A DNA stretch of 8,807 nucleotides, taken from positions 1 through 8,807 of the forward strand of contig CAIXZI010000570.1 of assembly GCA_903923915.1 (NCBI GenBank), read 5' to 3'. The DNA is from an uncultured Bacteroidota bacterium (GTDB lineage Bacteria > Bacteroidota > Bacteroidia > B-17B0 > Aurantibacillaceae). The position numbers and the translations under genes are program-made. Of the stretch, positions 1 to 7,171 are shown in pieces. Positions within the stretch are counted from its first letter, which is position 1. Every line of letters begins with the position of its first letter. Below the pieces are notes generated by a model that did no database searches, had not been told where the DNA came from, and was given only the letters and a program-made list of their open reading frames with translations.

Positions 1-307
1 CTTTAATTTTTTTTACTGCATCAATAGAAAGCAAAATAGCTTCTTTTTGATAAACAGCCATTCTTTTTGATAAAGAAGGTTCTGGTAATAATGTTTTATC
101 TTTTTTATAAAACTCAAATTTTGAAGGAGATAAGCTATAATCTTTTAAAACAGAATAACGTGTATGTATGCCTGTTTTTTTTGATATAATTTTTATTTTC
201 CTTTTAAAGGTAGCATTATCAGTAGCGTTAGAAAAAAACTCCGTAAAGGCATCTTGTGTATGCTTGTGCTTTGGTAAAGCTGTTTCTATGGCAATGATGT
301 AACTCAC
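1..307 (-). CDS. Type III polyketide synthase, N-terminal part (cut by window edge)
   Basis: This is the N-terminal 102 codons of a chalcone/stilbene synthase-like type III polyketide synthase, a homodimeric enzyme that condenses malonyl-CoA units onto an acyl-CoA starter. The reading begins at a GTG (307-305), giving MSYIIAIETALPKHKHTQ, the usual family opening. At residues 45-57 it has TGIHTRYSVLKDY, a close match to the conserved 'SGI..RYSVL.DY' stretch of bacterial members. The catalytic Cys-His-Asn triad lies beyond the window, so activity cannot be judged. The GTG shares one base with the TAG stop of the UbiA gene upstream, so the two are probably translationally coupled. In Bacteroidota, type III PKS genes often sit with UbiA prenyltransferase, methyltransferase and FAD oxidoreductase genes (family knowledge). 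The product is unknown. The GTG start is inferred from family alignment and from the absence of an in-frame ATG near it. Confidence 0.85.
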   Translation of the reverse strand, partial: MSYIIAIETALPKHKHTQDAFTEFFSNATDNATFKRKIKIISKKTGIHTRYSVLKDYSLSPSKFEFYKKDKTLLPEPSLSKRMAVYQKEAILLSIDAVKKIK

Positions 308-1179
308 TATCTATTTATAAAATATAATGTAATAAAACAGATGTTCATACAAATTGCCGCAATGCTATTCATACGCATGGTGTTTTTAAAATTGGCTTTA
401 TTGCTGTCTTTATAAACCATATAAAACCAATATGCAAAGTAAACAACTATTGGAAAGAAAAACAGTTGAATGGTGTAAAAATTAAGAGGCTTATTTATCA
501 AATTAAAATATAAAAAGTAACATACATTACATATAAAAAACATAATGGCTGTAAAGGCAAAAGTGCCAATGTAACCAAGTTTATAGCTCAGTGTGATCAC
601 TCCATCGTCATAATCTTGTTTGTGTTGATATACCTGGGTTAGAGGATAAGCCCCTGCAATTTGAAATGAACAGCCTAATAATAAAAACAGAGTAGCTTTA
701 TTTAGTAGTAATGGAGTGTTTGTAATGCCTAAGTAAGCAGTATAAAAGGTAAATGCTCCTTGAAAAAAAATGACTAACAAAAATCCACCTACAGGATATT
801 TTTTTACTCTAATTTGCTTTGAGCTATAAGCGCGGGATGCTAAAATGTAAGTTAAGATACATAAAGCAAATAAAGGACTGATTAATACACTTGAAAATAT
901 AATTGCCAAAAAATCCAAAACTAAAGTGGTGTAAAACAATTTTTTGGTAGGCATAGGTGGTTTTTCTAAGCCACCAATAGAACTTTCATCTCTATCTATA
1001 TAACTGTTATAGCCATTGCTGGCGGGGTAAACTAAGAAATGAATAATTAGGAAGGAAATAATAGTTTTGAAAATAATTATGTTAGGAGACTGGCTAAGTG
1101 CAAATAAAAACAAGGGCATTAAAAAAAATGAGAACGGTAATCTCAAAAGCTTTAATGTGTTTTTATCAATCATATACAT
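307..1179 (-). CDS. UbiA family prenyltransferase (membrane)
   Basis: This 290-residue, highly hydrophobic protein has about eight or nine membrane spans. It belongs to the UbiA superfamily, which transfers a prenyl group to an aromatic or other acceptor inside the membrane. The first Asp-rich region is at residues 55-64 (NGYNSYIDRD) followed by ESSIGGLEKP, with N58 and D62 in the NxxxD positions. The second is at 186-202, with D189, D191, D192 and then the YKLG ending typical of the family. The usual NxxxDxxxD is not perfect: the last position is Ser66, with D64/E65 nearby, so metal-diphosphate binding may be arranged differently. The start is either Met1 or Met3; both fit. It lies 52 bases downstream of selD and overlaps the polyketide synthase start by one base. 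The polyketide synthase product is a plausible acceptor (inference). Menaquinone or haem-O roles are less likely given that partner. Confidence 0.85.
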   Translation of the reverse strand: MYMIDKNTLKLLRLPFSFFLMPLFLFALSQSPNIIIFKTIISFLIIHFLVYPASNGYNSYIDRDESSIGGLEKPPMPTKKLFYTTLVLDFLAIIFSSVLISPLFALCILTYILASRAYSSKQIRVKKYPVGGFLLVIFFQGAFTFYTAYLGITNTPLLLNKATLFLLLGCSFQIAGAYPLTQVYQHKQDYDDGVITLSYKLGYIGTFAFTAIMFFICNVCYFLYFNLINKPLNFYTIQLFFFPIVVYFAYWFYMVYKDSNKANFKNTMRMNSIAAICMNICFITLYFINR

Positions 1180-1231
1180 GTAGCTTATTAAGCAAGGGTG
1201 CTAAATTAGGCTTTATTCTACTTGCAAACTG

Positions 1232-2269
1232 TTATTTTATACTAACAATGGTTTCAGTTTTTGTAACCATTTTACCTATTGGTTTGGCAAATTGATCTAA
1301 TTTATGCTCTGATAAAAAACGCTCAAATTCTTGTTGATGCTCTTCTAAAATGGTAATCATCAATCCACCATTTGTTTGTGGATCACAGAGTGTAAAGAAG
1401 GATGCTGCACCAATACCACTTACTTTTTTTTCAAAACTATTCCAATTGCGGTAAGCATTATCAGGCACAATCATTTTTGAAATATAATCCTGTACTCCTT
1501 CAATAACAGGTACTTCAGCATAATTTAATTCGGCAGATAAACCGGCACCTTCTGCCATTTCAATTAAATGGCCTAATAAACCAAAGCCTGTTATATCCGT
1601 CATGGCTGTGATGTATGGCAATTCACCAAAACTTTCGCCAACTTTATTGATTTGTATAAGTTGCTTAGTTAAAACTTCTTTGTGCTCTTCTTTTATAACC
1701 TCTCTTTTAAGTGCAGTAGCTAAAATTCCTACTCCAATTTTTTTTGTGATGTAAATGAGGTCTCCGTTTTTTGCGGTAGAATTTTGTTTTAGGTTTTTTA
1801 TATCAACCAATCCGTTTACAGATAGGCCAAACATAGGTTCTAACGTATCTATGCTATGTCCGCCTGCTAAAGGAATGCCAGCTTCATTACAAATAGTTCT
1901 AGCTCCATCTAATACTTTTTGTGCTAACTCTACAGGTAATTTGTCTATAGGCCAGCCAAGTATAGCGGTTGCTAAAATGGGTTTTCCGCCCATGGCATAT
2001 ACGTCGCTAATGGCGTTAGCAGAAGCTATTCGTCCAAAATCAAAGGCATCATCTACAATGGGCATAAAAAAATCAACCGTACTAATAATGGCTTTGCCAT
2101 TGCCTAAATCATAAACGGCAGCATCATCTTTTGTACTATTTCCTACTAAAAGATTTTTATTTGGAAGTGAAGGTATAGTAGATTTTAAAATATTTTCTAA
2201 CACGGCAGGGGCAATTTTACACCCGCAACCGGCACCATGACTGTATTTAGTAAGTTTTATTTCTTCCAT
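1232..2269 (-). CDS. selD: Selenide, water dikinase (selenophosphate synthase)
   Basis: This enzyme makes selenophosphate, the cell's activated selenium donor, from selenide and ATP, releasing AMP and phosphate. The 345 residues match the normal family length. The N-terminal glycine-rich motif SHGAGCGCK (10-18) carries the catalytic cysteine (Cys15, equivalent to Cys17 of the E. coli enzyme) and Lys18. This is a cysteine form, not a selenocysteine form. Acidic metal ligands appear at D49 (KDDAAVY), D89 (AISDVYAMGG) and D225 (TDITGFGLLGHL), and GGHSID is at 136-141. The ATG lies one base after the mnmH stop, so the two are almost certainly co-transcribed. The neighbour indicates selenium use in tRNA modification. 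No selA, selB or selenocysteine tRNA gene is in the window, so use for selenoproteins is neither shown nor excluded. Confidence 0.96.
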   Translation of the reverse strand: MEEIKLTKYSHGAGCGCKIAPAVLENILKSTIPSLPNKNLLVGNSTKDDAAVYDLGNGKAIISTVDFFMPIVDDAFDFGRIASANAISDVYAMGGKPILATAILGWPIDKLPVELAQKVLDGARTICNEAGIPLAGGHSIDTLEPMFGLSVNGLVDIKNLKQNSTAKNGDLIYITKKIGVGILATALKREVIKEEHKEVLTKQLIQINKVGESFGELPYITAMTDITGFGLLGHLIEMAEGAGLSAELNYAEVPVIEGVQDYISKMIVPDNAYRNWNSFEKKVSGIGAASFFTLCDPQTNGGLMITILEEHQQEFERFLSEHKLDQFAKPIGKMVTKTETIVSIK

Positions 2270-2270
2270 T

Positions 2271-3305
2271 TTACAATTGCTTAATTAATTCGTTGGCAAT
2301 AAAATCTATATCTAACGTATCAAAATTAATATGCTTAACACTTAATTTTTCTCGTTGTTCAACTCCAAAATTGTACGATTTATCATAATACCCTAAGCAA
2401 ATTCTACAGGTGGTTTTTAAATCATTTTCTGCTAAAGCATCTAATGCATTTTTTGCCTGTAAATGCCCTAAACGCTTGGTTATTTTAGTGATAGATTCTT
2501 TTAATTGGTCTATAGTAAATTTGCCATATTCTTTAGTAAGATAATTTACACGCTCTTCAAAAGGCAAATCAATACAAAAGGTTTTAGCTATGCGCATTTG
2601 CTCCCATAACTTGGTAGGAATTACTTTGTTGCCGATAAGTCTGCTTTCATCTTCTAACCAAATGGGTTTTAAAATATCAGTAAGATTAAGTAAAATGGCA
2701 AGTTCATTTTCAAATTGTTCTTGACTGGGTTGATTTTTTTCGCCCAAAGAGCCAAAGGCAGAACCTTTATGCGAGGCAATTTTTTCTAAATCTATAACCT
2801 GCTGGCCAAACTCAGTAAGTTTTGTAAGTATTTCTGTTTTGCCCGAACCCGTTTTACCTCCAAGAATTAGTAATTTATATTCTTTAGCAAAGGTGCTTAA
2901 TGCAAAATTTCTAAATGATTTATAACCGCCCTTTAAAACATGTACTTTAAACCCGTATAACTCTAATAACCAGGCAACGCTACCGCTGCGCATACCACCA
3001 CGCCAGCAATGTATATATATGCTATTATTTTTTGTAAGCTCTTTTACCTTTGTAATAATAGCAGTCATTTTTGGCCCCACAAATTCTAAACCTTTTAGTA
3101 TGGCGGGTTGTTTACCTTGTTGTTTATAAAGTGTGCCAACAATTACACGTTCTTCATTTGTAAATAAAGGAATGTTTACCGCCCCCGAAATGTGCCCTTG
3201 CTCAAACTCTTTGGGTGTACGTACATCTATAATAAGGCCGTTAGCAGATTGCTCTATAAATTTTTCTATATCAAGTGTGGTTGGCATTATATGCAAATAT
3301 CTCAT
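2271..3305 (-). CDS. mnmH: tRNA 2-selenouridine synthase
   Basis: MnmH (SelU, YbbB) replaces the sulfur of 2-thiouridine at the tRNA wobble position with selenium, using selenophosphate and passing through a geranylated intermediate (family knowledge). The 344-residue protein has an N-terminal rhodanese domain (about 10-135) with IDVRTPKEFEQGHI (26-39) and the catalytic cysteine Cys100 in HCWRGGMRS. A P-loop domain follows, with Walker A GKTGSGKT at 150-157. Start choice is open: ATG 3305 gives MRYLHI, whereas ATG 3287 gives MPTTLDIEKF and brings the N terminus close to the E. coli length. A partial -7-like element (GATATTTG, 3301-3294) lies six bases before 3287, but no matching TTG is found upstream, so promoter support is weak. 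It is first in a pair with selD (one-base gap), and a terminator for the preceding gene sits about 40 bases upstream. Confidence 0.95.
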   Translation of the reverse strand: MRYLHIMPTTLDIEKFIEQSANGLIIDVRTPKEFEQGHISGAVNIPLFTNEERVIVGTLYKQQGKQPAILKGLEFVGPKMTAIITKVKELTKNNSIYIHCWRGGMRSGSVAWLLELYGFKVHVLKGGYKSFRNFALSTFAKEYKLLILGGKTGSGKTEILTKLTEFGQQVIDLEKIASHKGSAFGSLGEKNQPSQEQFENELAILLNLTDILKPIWLEDESRLIGNKVIPTKLWEQMRIAKTFCIDLPFEERVNYLTKEYGKFTIDQLKESITKITKRLGHLQAKNALDALAENDLKTTCRICLGYYDKSYNFGVEQREKLSVKHINFDTLDIDFIANELIKQL

Positions 3306-3347
3306 TTAATACCGTTTGTTTGCTGTTTTGTACAAACTAGTGGGCAT

Positions 3348-3371
3348 AAAAAAAGCCGACTCGCATCGGCT
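3348..3371 (-). terminator. Rho-independent terminator of the T9SS protein gene
   Basis: Read on the minus strand, AGCCGA (3371-3366) and TCGGCT (3359-3354) form a perfect six-pair, GC-rich stem around a six-base loop, followed directly by a run of T (to 3348). It lies about 85 bases after the stop of the T9SS protein gene and before mnmH. It should therefore end the upstream transcript and isolate the selenium operon. On the plus strand the stem is followed only by mixed T/C, so it is mainly one-directional. Confidence 0.8.
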
Positions 3372-3384
3372 CTTCTTGTTTCTT

Positions 3385-3448
3385 GTCATCCTGAGCTTGT
3401 CGAATGATTGGGGCGGCAACGCAAATGCTTCAACAAGTTCAGTATAAC
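3385..3448. repeat. Dispersed palindromic repeat, copy 1
   Basis: This 64-bp imperfect palindrome has a left arm GTCATCCTGAGCTTGTCGAA (3385-3404) that pairs with 3429-3448 at 16 of 20 positions. The 24-base centre contains GGCAACGCAAATG. Copy 2 (6144-6208) has the same plan and a nearly identical core. It starts seven bases beyond the stop of the T9SS protein gene, so it would form a long hairpin in that mRNA's 3' end just before the terminator. It encodes nothing. It is best described as a REP- or MITE-like element; arms of this type are common in environmental bacterial genomes (recollection, not searched). Confidence 0.8.
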
Positions 3449-3454
3449 AACGTT

Positions 3455-4783
3455 TTATTTAACTATAACCACCCTTTTATTTACAAAACCCTCATTACTA
3501 CTAATACTAATGTTGTAAATACCAATTGGCAAACTGCTTAAATCAATTTGGCAATTAGCCGATGTGGCAATTTGATGATGAACACAATTGCCTATTGCAT
3601 TATAAACTTCAATAGTATGCATTTTAAAATTATCAAATTTACTAATAGACAAATTAAATAAGCCATTGCTTGGATTGGGATATATACTAACTGAATTTTC
3701 ATTTTCTGCAACTTGTTGTATGTCGGTTACTGCACCATAGTAATAATATGTACTATCTCCAAACCATGTATTTCCATTTCTAAAATGCCTGATTTCACTT
3801 AATAAATTGTTATTAGCATCATATGTTAAAACATCTCTGCTATTATAAAACCCGGAAACATTTACCCATAAATATCCATAAATACCTGTTTGATTATTAT
3901 TCAAATCATATGTATAAGCAACACTATCATTATTATACCATCCTGTATTATTAATATTTTCGCTTTGATCGACCCAAGATATTTGATTATGATTTACATC
4001 ATATGTACATAAAATTTGACCTGTTGTATCGTAGCTATTAGTAAAAGAGTTCCAGGTATGCAGCAATGTTCTTATAACATTATTATTACTAATAGTATTT
4101 GTATAAATGTTGCTATCAGTTAAGGCATGTGTGTTATTATCCCAATATGTTTCAGAATAATCTGTTTCAACATTGTTTAAGTTAAAATGACCCAAATACC
4201 TATTTTCATAGAACCAATTGTTAACAATTGTATCCCAAACACGACTAGCTTGATATGTTTGTTTGTTAGCAGCATTATAGTTTGCAGCATATCGGGTGTA
4301 ATTAACCCACGTACCATTACTTTTCCATATTTGTGAAGTATCTGATATTGTATTACCGTGTAAGTCATTTAAACTAAAAGTTTGGTTCCAGTTTACCCAA
4401 ACATTATTAGTTGCATCCCACTTTTTTTGTAATTGATATTCTGTATTGCCCGCGTAGGAATAAGAATATAAAGTTACATTAACCCAATTAGTACCATTAA
4501 AACTTTGGCGCAAATTACTTGTATTTTTGTTTTGCGTATTGTAAGTATAATTAGTAAACCTTTCAATAGGCTTCCAAACATTGGCAATGGTATCCCAACT
4601 CCAGGTTTTTATGCTATCTAATAAACTAACATTGGACTGTGTCTTTTGATAGCAACCACTATATAAATGTTTCGTTTTTAAGCGTAAATCTTTATTAACT
4701 ATTTGCCTATTGTCTATTTTTAGATATTGCGCCCATCCATTTAAACAAAAAGCTAAAATTAAAAGGGTAAGTAGTTTTTTCAT
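3455..4783 (-). CDS. Secreted repeat protein with T9SS type A sorting domain
   Basis: This 442-residue exported protein is of unknown function. Residues 1-18 are a clear signal peptide (MKKLL, hydrophobic core, ending NGWA before Gln19). Residues about 60-350 are about ten degenerate repeats of about 30 residues, each opening with an aromatic residue (W63, F95, W122, W153, W183, W214, W244, then about 275, 304 and F334). Many have the form WDxxxNxW...YxxxNN, and later units contain YD-N-N stretches (260, 291, 320) reminiscent of RHS/YD repeats. Residues about 364-442 form a T9SS C-terminal domain: SIYPNPSNGLFNLSI, LSSLPIGIYNISI and the final KRVVIVK. In the family this domain directs outer-membrane passage and attachment or release. 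The protein is rich in Asn, Tyr, Trp and Thr, with no visible catalytic motif. The start is set by the signal peptide. It lies 55 bases downstream of the transporter gene, and its transcript ends at the hairpins at 3448-3348. Confidence 0.88.
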   Translation of the reverse strand: MKKLLTLLILAFCLNGWAQYLKIDNRQIVNKDLRLKTKHLYSGCYQKTQSNVSLLDSIKTWSWDTIANVWKPIERFTNYTYNTQNKNTSNLRQSFNGTNWVNVTLYSYSYAGNTEYQLQKKWDATNNVWVNWNQTFSLNDLHGNTISDTSQIWKSNGTWVNYTRYAANYNAANKQTYQASRVWDTIVNNWFYENRYLGHFNLNNVETDYSETYWDNNTHALTDSNIYTNTISNNNVIRTLLHTWNSFTNSYDTTGQILCTYDVNHNQISWVDQSENINNTGWYNNDSVAYTYDLNNNQTGIYGYLWVNVSGFYNSRDVLTYDANNNLLSEIRHFRNGNTWFGDSTYYYYGAVTDIQQVAENENSVSIYPNPSNGLFNLSISKFDNFKMHTIEVYNAIGNCVHHQIATSANCQIDLSSLPIGIYNISISSNEGFVNKRVVIVK

Positions 4784-4838
4784 GTGTTTTGGTTTTATAA
4801 ATTTAAAGATACTTGTTTTATTTAGATATGAGAACCTT

Positions 4839-6081
4839 CTAGATTTTCACCTTTTGCTCGTAATCTCTAATTAATATCATGTACCAAATTACGCCAACCG
4901 AGTAGAGTAGGGCGGTAAGTAAAAATATATTTACAAAAGCAAAGCCCTGTATAAATAAAATTTGCACCAACAAACCGCTGATAAACCAAGAGCCGCTCCA
5001 AATGGCAGAGGTAAGGGCACTAACAATTTCCTGGTTTTTTTCGCCTACGTAGTTCATTACAATTTCGGTAGTCATAGGGCCGGCCATATTCATTAAAGGT
5101 TGACGTAGTAAGTAACATATAATAGCAATAACCACCGCTATAGGTACGTAACTATAATACTGTGTGGTAGCTAAAGCTACTAATGATACAATGGCTAACG
5201 ACTGAGTAGTAGGCACGGCAATTTTAAAACCGATATTTTTTTTAATAACTGGTACTAACAAAGCCCCCCAGGCTACTAATAAAGCGGCTATGGCACTTAC
5301 TACAGAGAAACTGCCTTTATCCATACCATGTACTTCCTGAAAAAATAAACTAATAAATGGTATGGTTAAACCTGCACCAACCGCAATAATTAAAGTAGGT
5401 ATAAGGGCCTTTATAATAATTTTCCAATCGTATTGAGATAAACTGTAATAGGCTTTGCCTCTTTTTACTTCAAGTTCCATATCATCTTCTTTAATCCGAG
5501 CCAGTAAAAGCATAATAATTCCGGCAAAACCGAGTACGGAAAAAATAATAAGCACCATGCGTTCGTTAAATAAACTGGGGTTTAAATAATCTAACAAAGC
5601 AATTACAATGCCGCTTAAAATGCCTGCAAAACTCCAGGTAGAGTAACTTAATGCAATAGATGCCGTTTGATTTTTCTCAGCCGCCAAGCGCAAAATATAA
5701 GGTAAAATGGGTATTTGTATAAAGGTGAATGATGCCCCCCCATAATAGTTGAGAGGCATATATCATGGGTACATTAGCTTGTTCGGTAAAGTATAATATG
5801 CACAAAGCAAAAAAAGGCACACCAATACATGATGCGTAAAAAAATGGTTTTACTTTTTTGCCTTTAATAAAAATGCCTAAGGGCAATGCCAATAAAAAAA
5901 CACCTAAAAACCGAAAGGATATAAAGCCTGCAATTTCTTGTTTGCTATAGTGTAAATTATTTAAATACAGTGGCAACATATTCATAAACGTAGCGTTTAC
6001 AAGCTGTATAAAAAACTCGGCTACAATTACAAATAGTATTTGCCGTTCAATGGTTTTATATGGATGTAGAAATTTTAGCAT
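4839..6081 (-). pseudogene. Major facilitator (MFS) transporter, apparently frameshifted
   Basis: Two overlapping minus-strand reading frames together make one MFS transporter. The first, best started at ATG 6081 (MLKFLHPYKTIERQ), covers about the first four membrane spans to YASQLLWG (about 115 residues). It then runs off frame and stops at 5679-5677. The second carries on from ASFTFIQIPILPYILRLAAE to the end at 4839 (298 residues). The break lies at a run of seven G (plus-strand C, 5735-5741). With six G the frame is open and gives a protein of about 413 residues, the normal length for a 12-span MFS carrier. RIKEDDMELEVKRGK reads as the central cytoplasmic loop. The substrate is unknown. 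The single extra base could be a sequencing error, a real inactivation, or a variable homopolymer. Both halves otherwise look well preserved, which argues against old decay. Confidence 0.85.
5735..5741 (-). other. Homopolymer frameshift site in the MFS gene
   Basis: Seven consecutive C on the plus strand (G on the coding strand) fall exactly where the MFS reading changes frame. The upstream frame reads TTA TGG GGG GGC, continues as IIHLYTNTH and soon stops. The family-like frame needs TTA TGG GGG GCA, which has six G. The position is fixed by protein continuity (LLWG then ASFTF). Confidence 0.85.
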
Positions 6082-6143
6082 GAAATATATTTTGCTAAGG
6101 CATGCGCAAAGTCTTCTACATACCAAATATGACTAAGCGTGAT

Positions 6144-6208
6144 GTCATCCTGAGCCTGTCGAAGTATATGGGTAGGCAACGCACATGTTTCGACAATCTC
6201 AACATGAC
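6144..6208. repeat. Dispersed palindromic repeat, copy 2
   Basis: This 65-bp element is built like copy 1. The left arm GTCATCCTGAGCCTGTCGAA (6144-6163) pairs with 6189-6208 at 16 of 20 positions, around a centre containing GGCAACGCACATG. It sits in the gap between the divergent MFS gene and the TIM-barrel gene, so it cannot be a 3'-end element here. It lies upstream of both genes. Reading through it on the minus strand gives the peptide LRQAQDD, which is an artefact of the repeat and not a gene. Confidence 0.8.
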
Positions 6209-6295
6209 TGCACAGGTTGTTACAGTATGTTTTTTTAAATATGTGCAATAACTTTAAAACCATTTATTAAGAAAGTACAAAAATGCAAATATTGT

Positions 6296-6325
6296 TTGGA
6301 TGCTGCCAATGCCTTTGTAACTTTG
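6296..6325 (+). promoter_or_regulatory. Bacteroidota-type promoter before the TIM-barrel/SDR operon
   Basis: TTG at 6296-6298 (within TTTG) is followed after 19 bases by TAACTTTG at 6318-6325, an exact match to the Bacteroidota -7 consensus TAnnTTTG at normal spacing to the -33 TTG. Transcription would begin near 6329-6332, essentially at ATG 6331. A second, weaker -7-like TAACTTTA is at 6249-6256 but has no well-placed TTG. Activity is inferred from consensus only. Confidence 0.55.
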
Positions 6326-6330
6326 TGGGT

Positions 6331-7170
6331 ATGCAAGTAGTAGTTAGCACTTTAGCTTTTATGGGAATGTTGCCCGAACAAATAGTTCAGTTGGCTAAGA
6401 ACAATAACTGGGCGCTTGAATTTAGCTCGGGTATGCCTTACAGAGCAGATATGGAGCCGTTTTTTGTAAATGCAACCATAAAAAAGTATGCACACAATTA
6501 TTTTCCGGCACCCAAAATCCCGTTTGTGTTAAACTTGGCGAGCTCAAATGAGGCTATCAGAAATCAATCTATCGCACATTGTATAAATGGATTAGAACTT
6601 AGTAAAAAAGCTGGAGCCCCTTTCTTTTCTGCACATGCAGGCTTTTGTATAGATCCGCATCCGGATGAATTAGGGAGAAAACTTGTACTTTCTAATCCTT
6701 TTGATAGAAAAGAACATTGGAAACTTTTTATACAATCATTAAAAATTATTACAGCTAAAGCGCAAGAGTTGGGCTTACATTTTTTAATTGAAAATAACGT
6801 ACTGGCATCTGTAAATATACACCCTGATGGAAGTAACCCTTTACTTTGTTGTGAAGTTGATGAAATGTTGCAAATGTTAGAAGAAGTAAATCACCCAAAT
6901 TTGGCGTTGCTTATAGATACGGCTCATTTAAAGGTATCGGCAAATACCTTGCATTTTAATGCAGATGAGGCGATTCAAAAAATTACAGATAAAATTCTCT
7001 GCATCCATCATAGCGATAACGACGGCAGTTTTGATACCAACGATAAACTAACTGAGAGTTATTGGTTTTTGCCTCACCTAAAAGATTTCAGTAATATTAC
7101 GCATGTGCTTGAAGTGAAAAAACTAACCGAAGAAGAAATTAAACAGCAATTAACTATTTTACAAAACTGA
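6331..7170 (+). CDS. Sugar phosphate isomerase/epimerase-like TIM-barrel protein
   Basis: This protein belongs to the xylose isomerase-like / AP endonuclease 2 TIM-barrel superfamily, mostly metal-dependent isomerases and epimerases acting on sugars or related polyols. From ATG 6331 it is 279 residues and opens directly with the first barrel strand (MQVVVSTLAF). An upstream in-frame ATG at 6283 would add 16 Cys-rich residues that look non-coding and overlap a consensus promoter, so I prefer 6331. Likely metal and active-site residues are H102 (SAHAGF), E154 (FLIEN), D196 and H199 (IDTAHLK), H226/H227 (IHHSDNDG) and E261 (VLEVK), at the ends of successive barrel strands as expected. The substrate cannot be read from the sequence. 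The SDR gene begins one base after its stop, so the two probably act in one short pathway on a sugar or sugar acid (inference). Confidence 0.85.
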   Translation: MQVVVSTLAFMGMLPEQIVQLAKNNNWALEFSSGMPYRADMEPFFVNATIKKYAHNYFPAPKIPFVLNLASSNEAIRNQSIAHCINGLELSKKAGAPFFSAHAGFCIDPHPDELGRKLVLSNPFDRKEHWKLFIQSLKIITAKAQELGLHFLIENNVLASVNIHPDGSNPLLCCEVDEMLQMLEEVNHPNLALLIDTAHLKVSANTLHFNADEAIQKITDKILCIHHSDNDGSFDTNDKLTESYWFLPHLKDFSNITHVLEVKKLTEEEIKQQLTILQN

Positions 7171-7171
7171 T

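Noticed and set aside
1098..1295. Plus-strand 65-codon reading frame
   Set aside because: It spans the ends of the UbiA and selD genes on the opposite strand and has no recognisable protein character.
1755..2114. Plus-strand 119-codon reading frame
   Set aside because: It lies wholly inside selD, whose catalytic motifs fix the real frame on the other strand.
4177..4368. Minus-strand 63-codon frame inside the T9SS protein gene
   Set aside because: It is a shadow in an alternative frame of a gene with a clear signal peptide and sorting domain.
6075..6263. Minus-strand 62-codon reading frame upstream of the MFS gene
   Set aside because: It runs through repeat copy 2 (LRQAQDD peptide) and overlaps the MFS start in another frame. 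It has no domain and no start support.
6283..6330. Upstream ATG start for the TIM-barrel gene
   Set aside because: The 16 extra residues (Cys-rich) do not fit the fold, which begins at MQVVVSTLAF, and the stretch contains a full promoter consensus.
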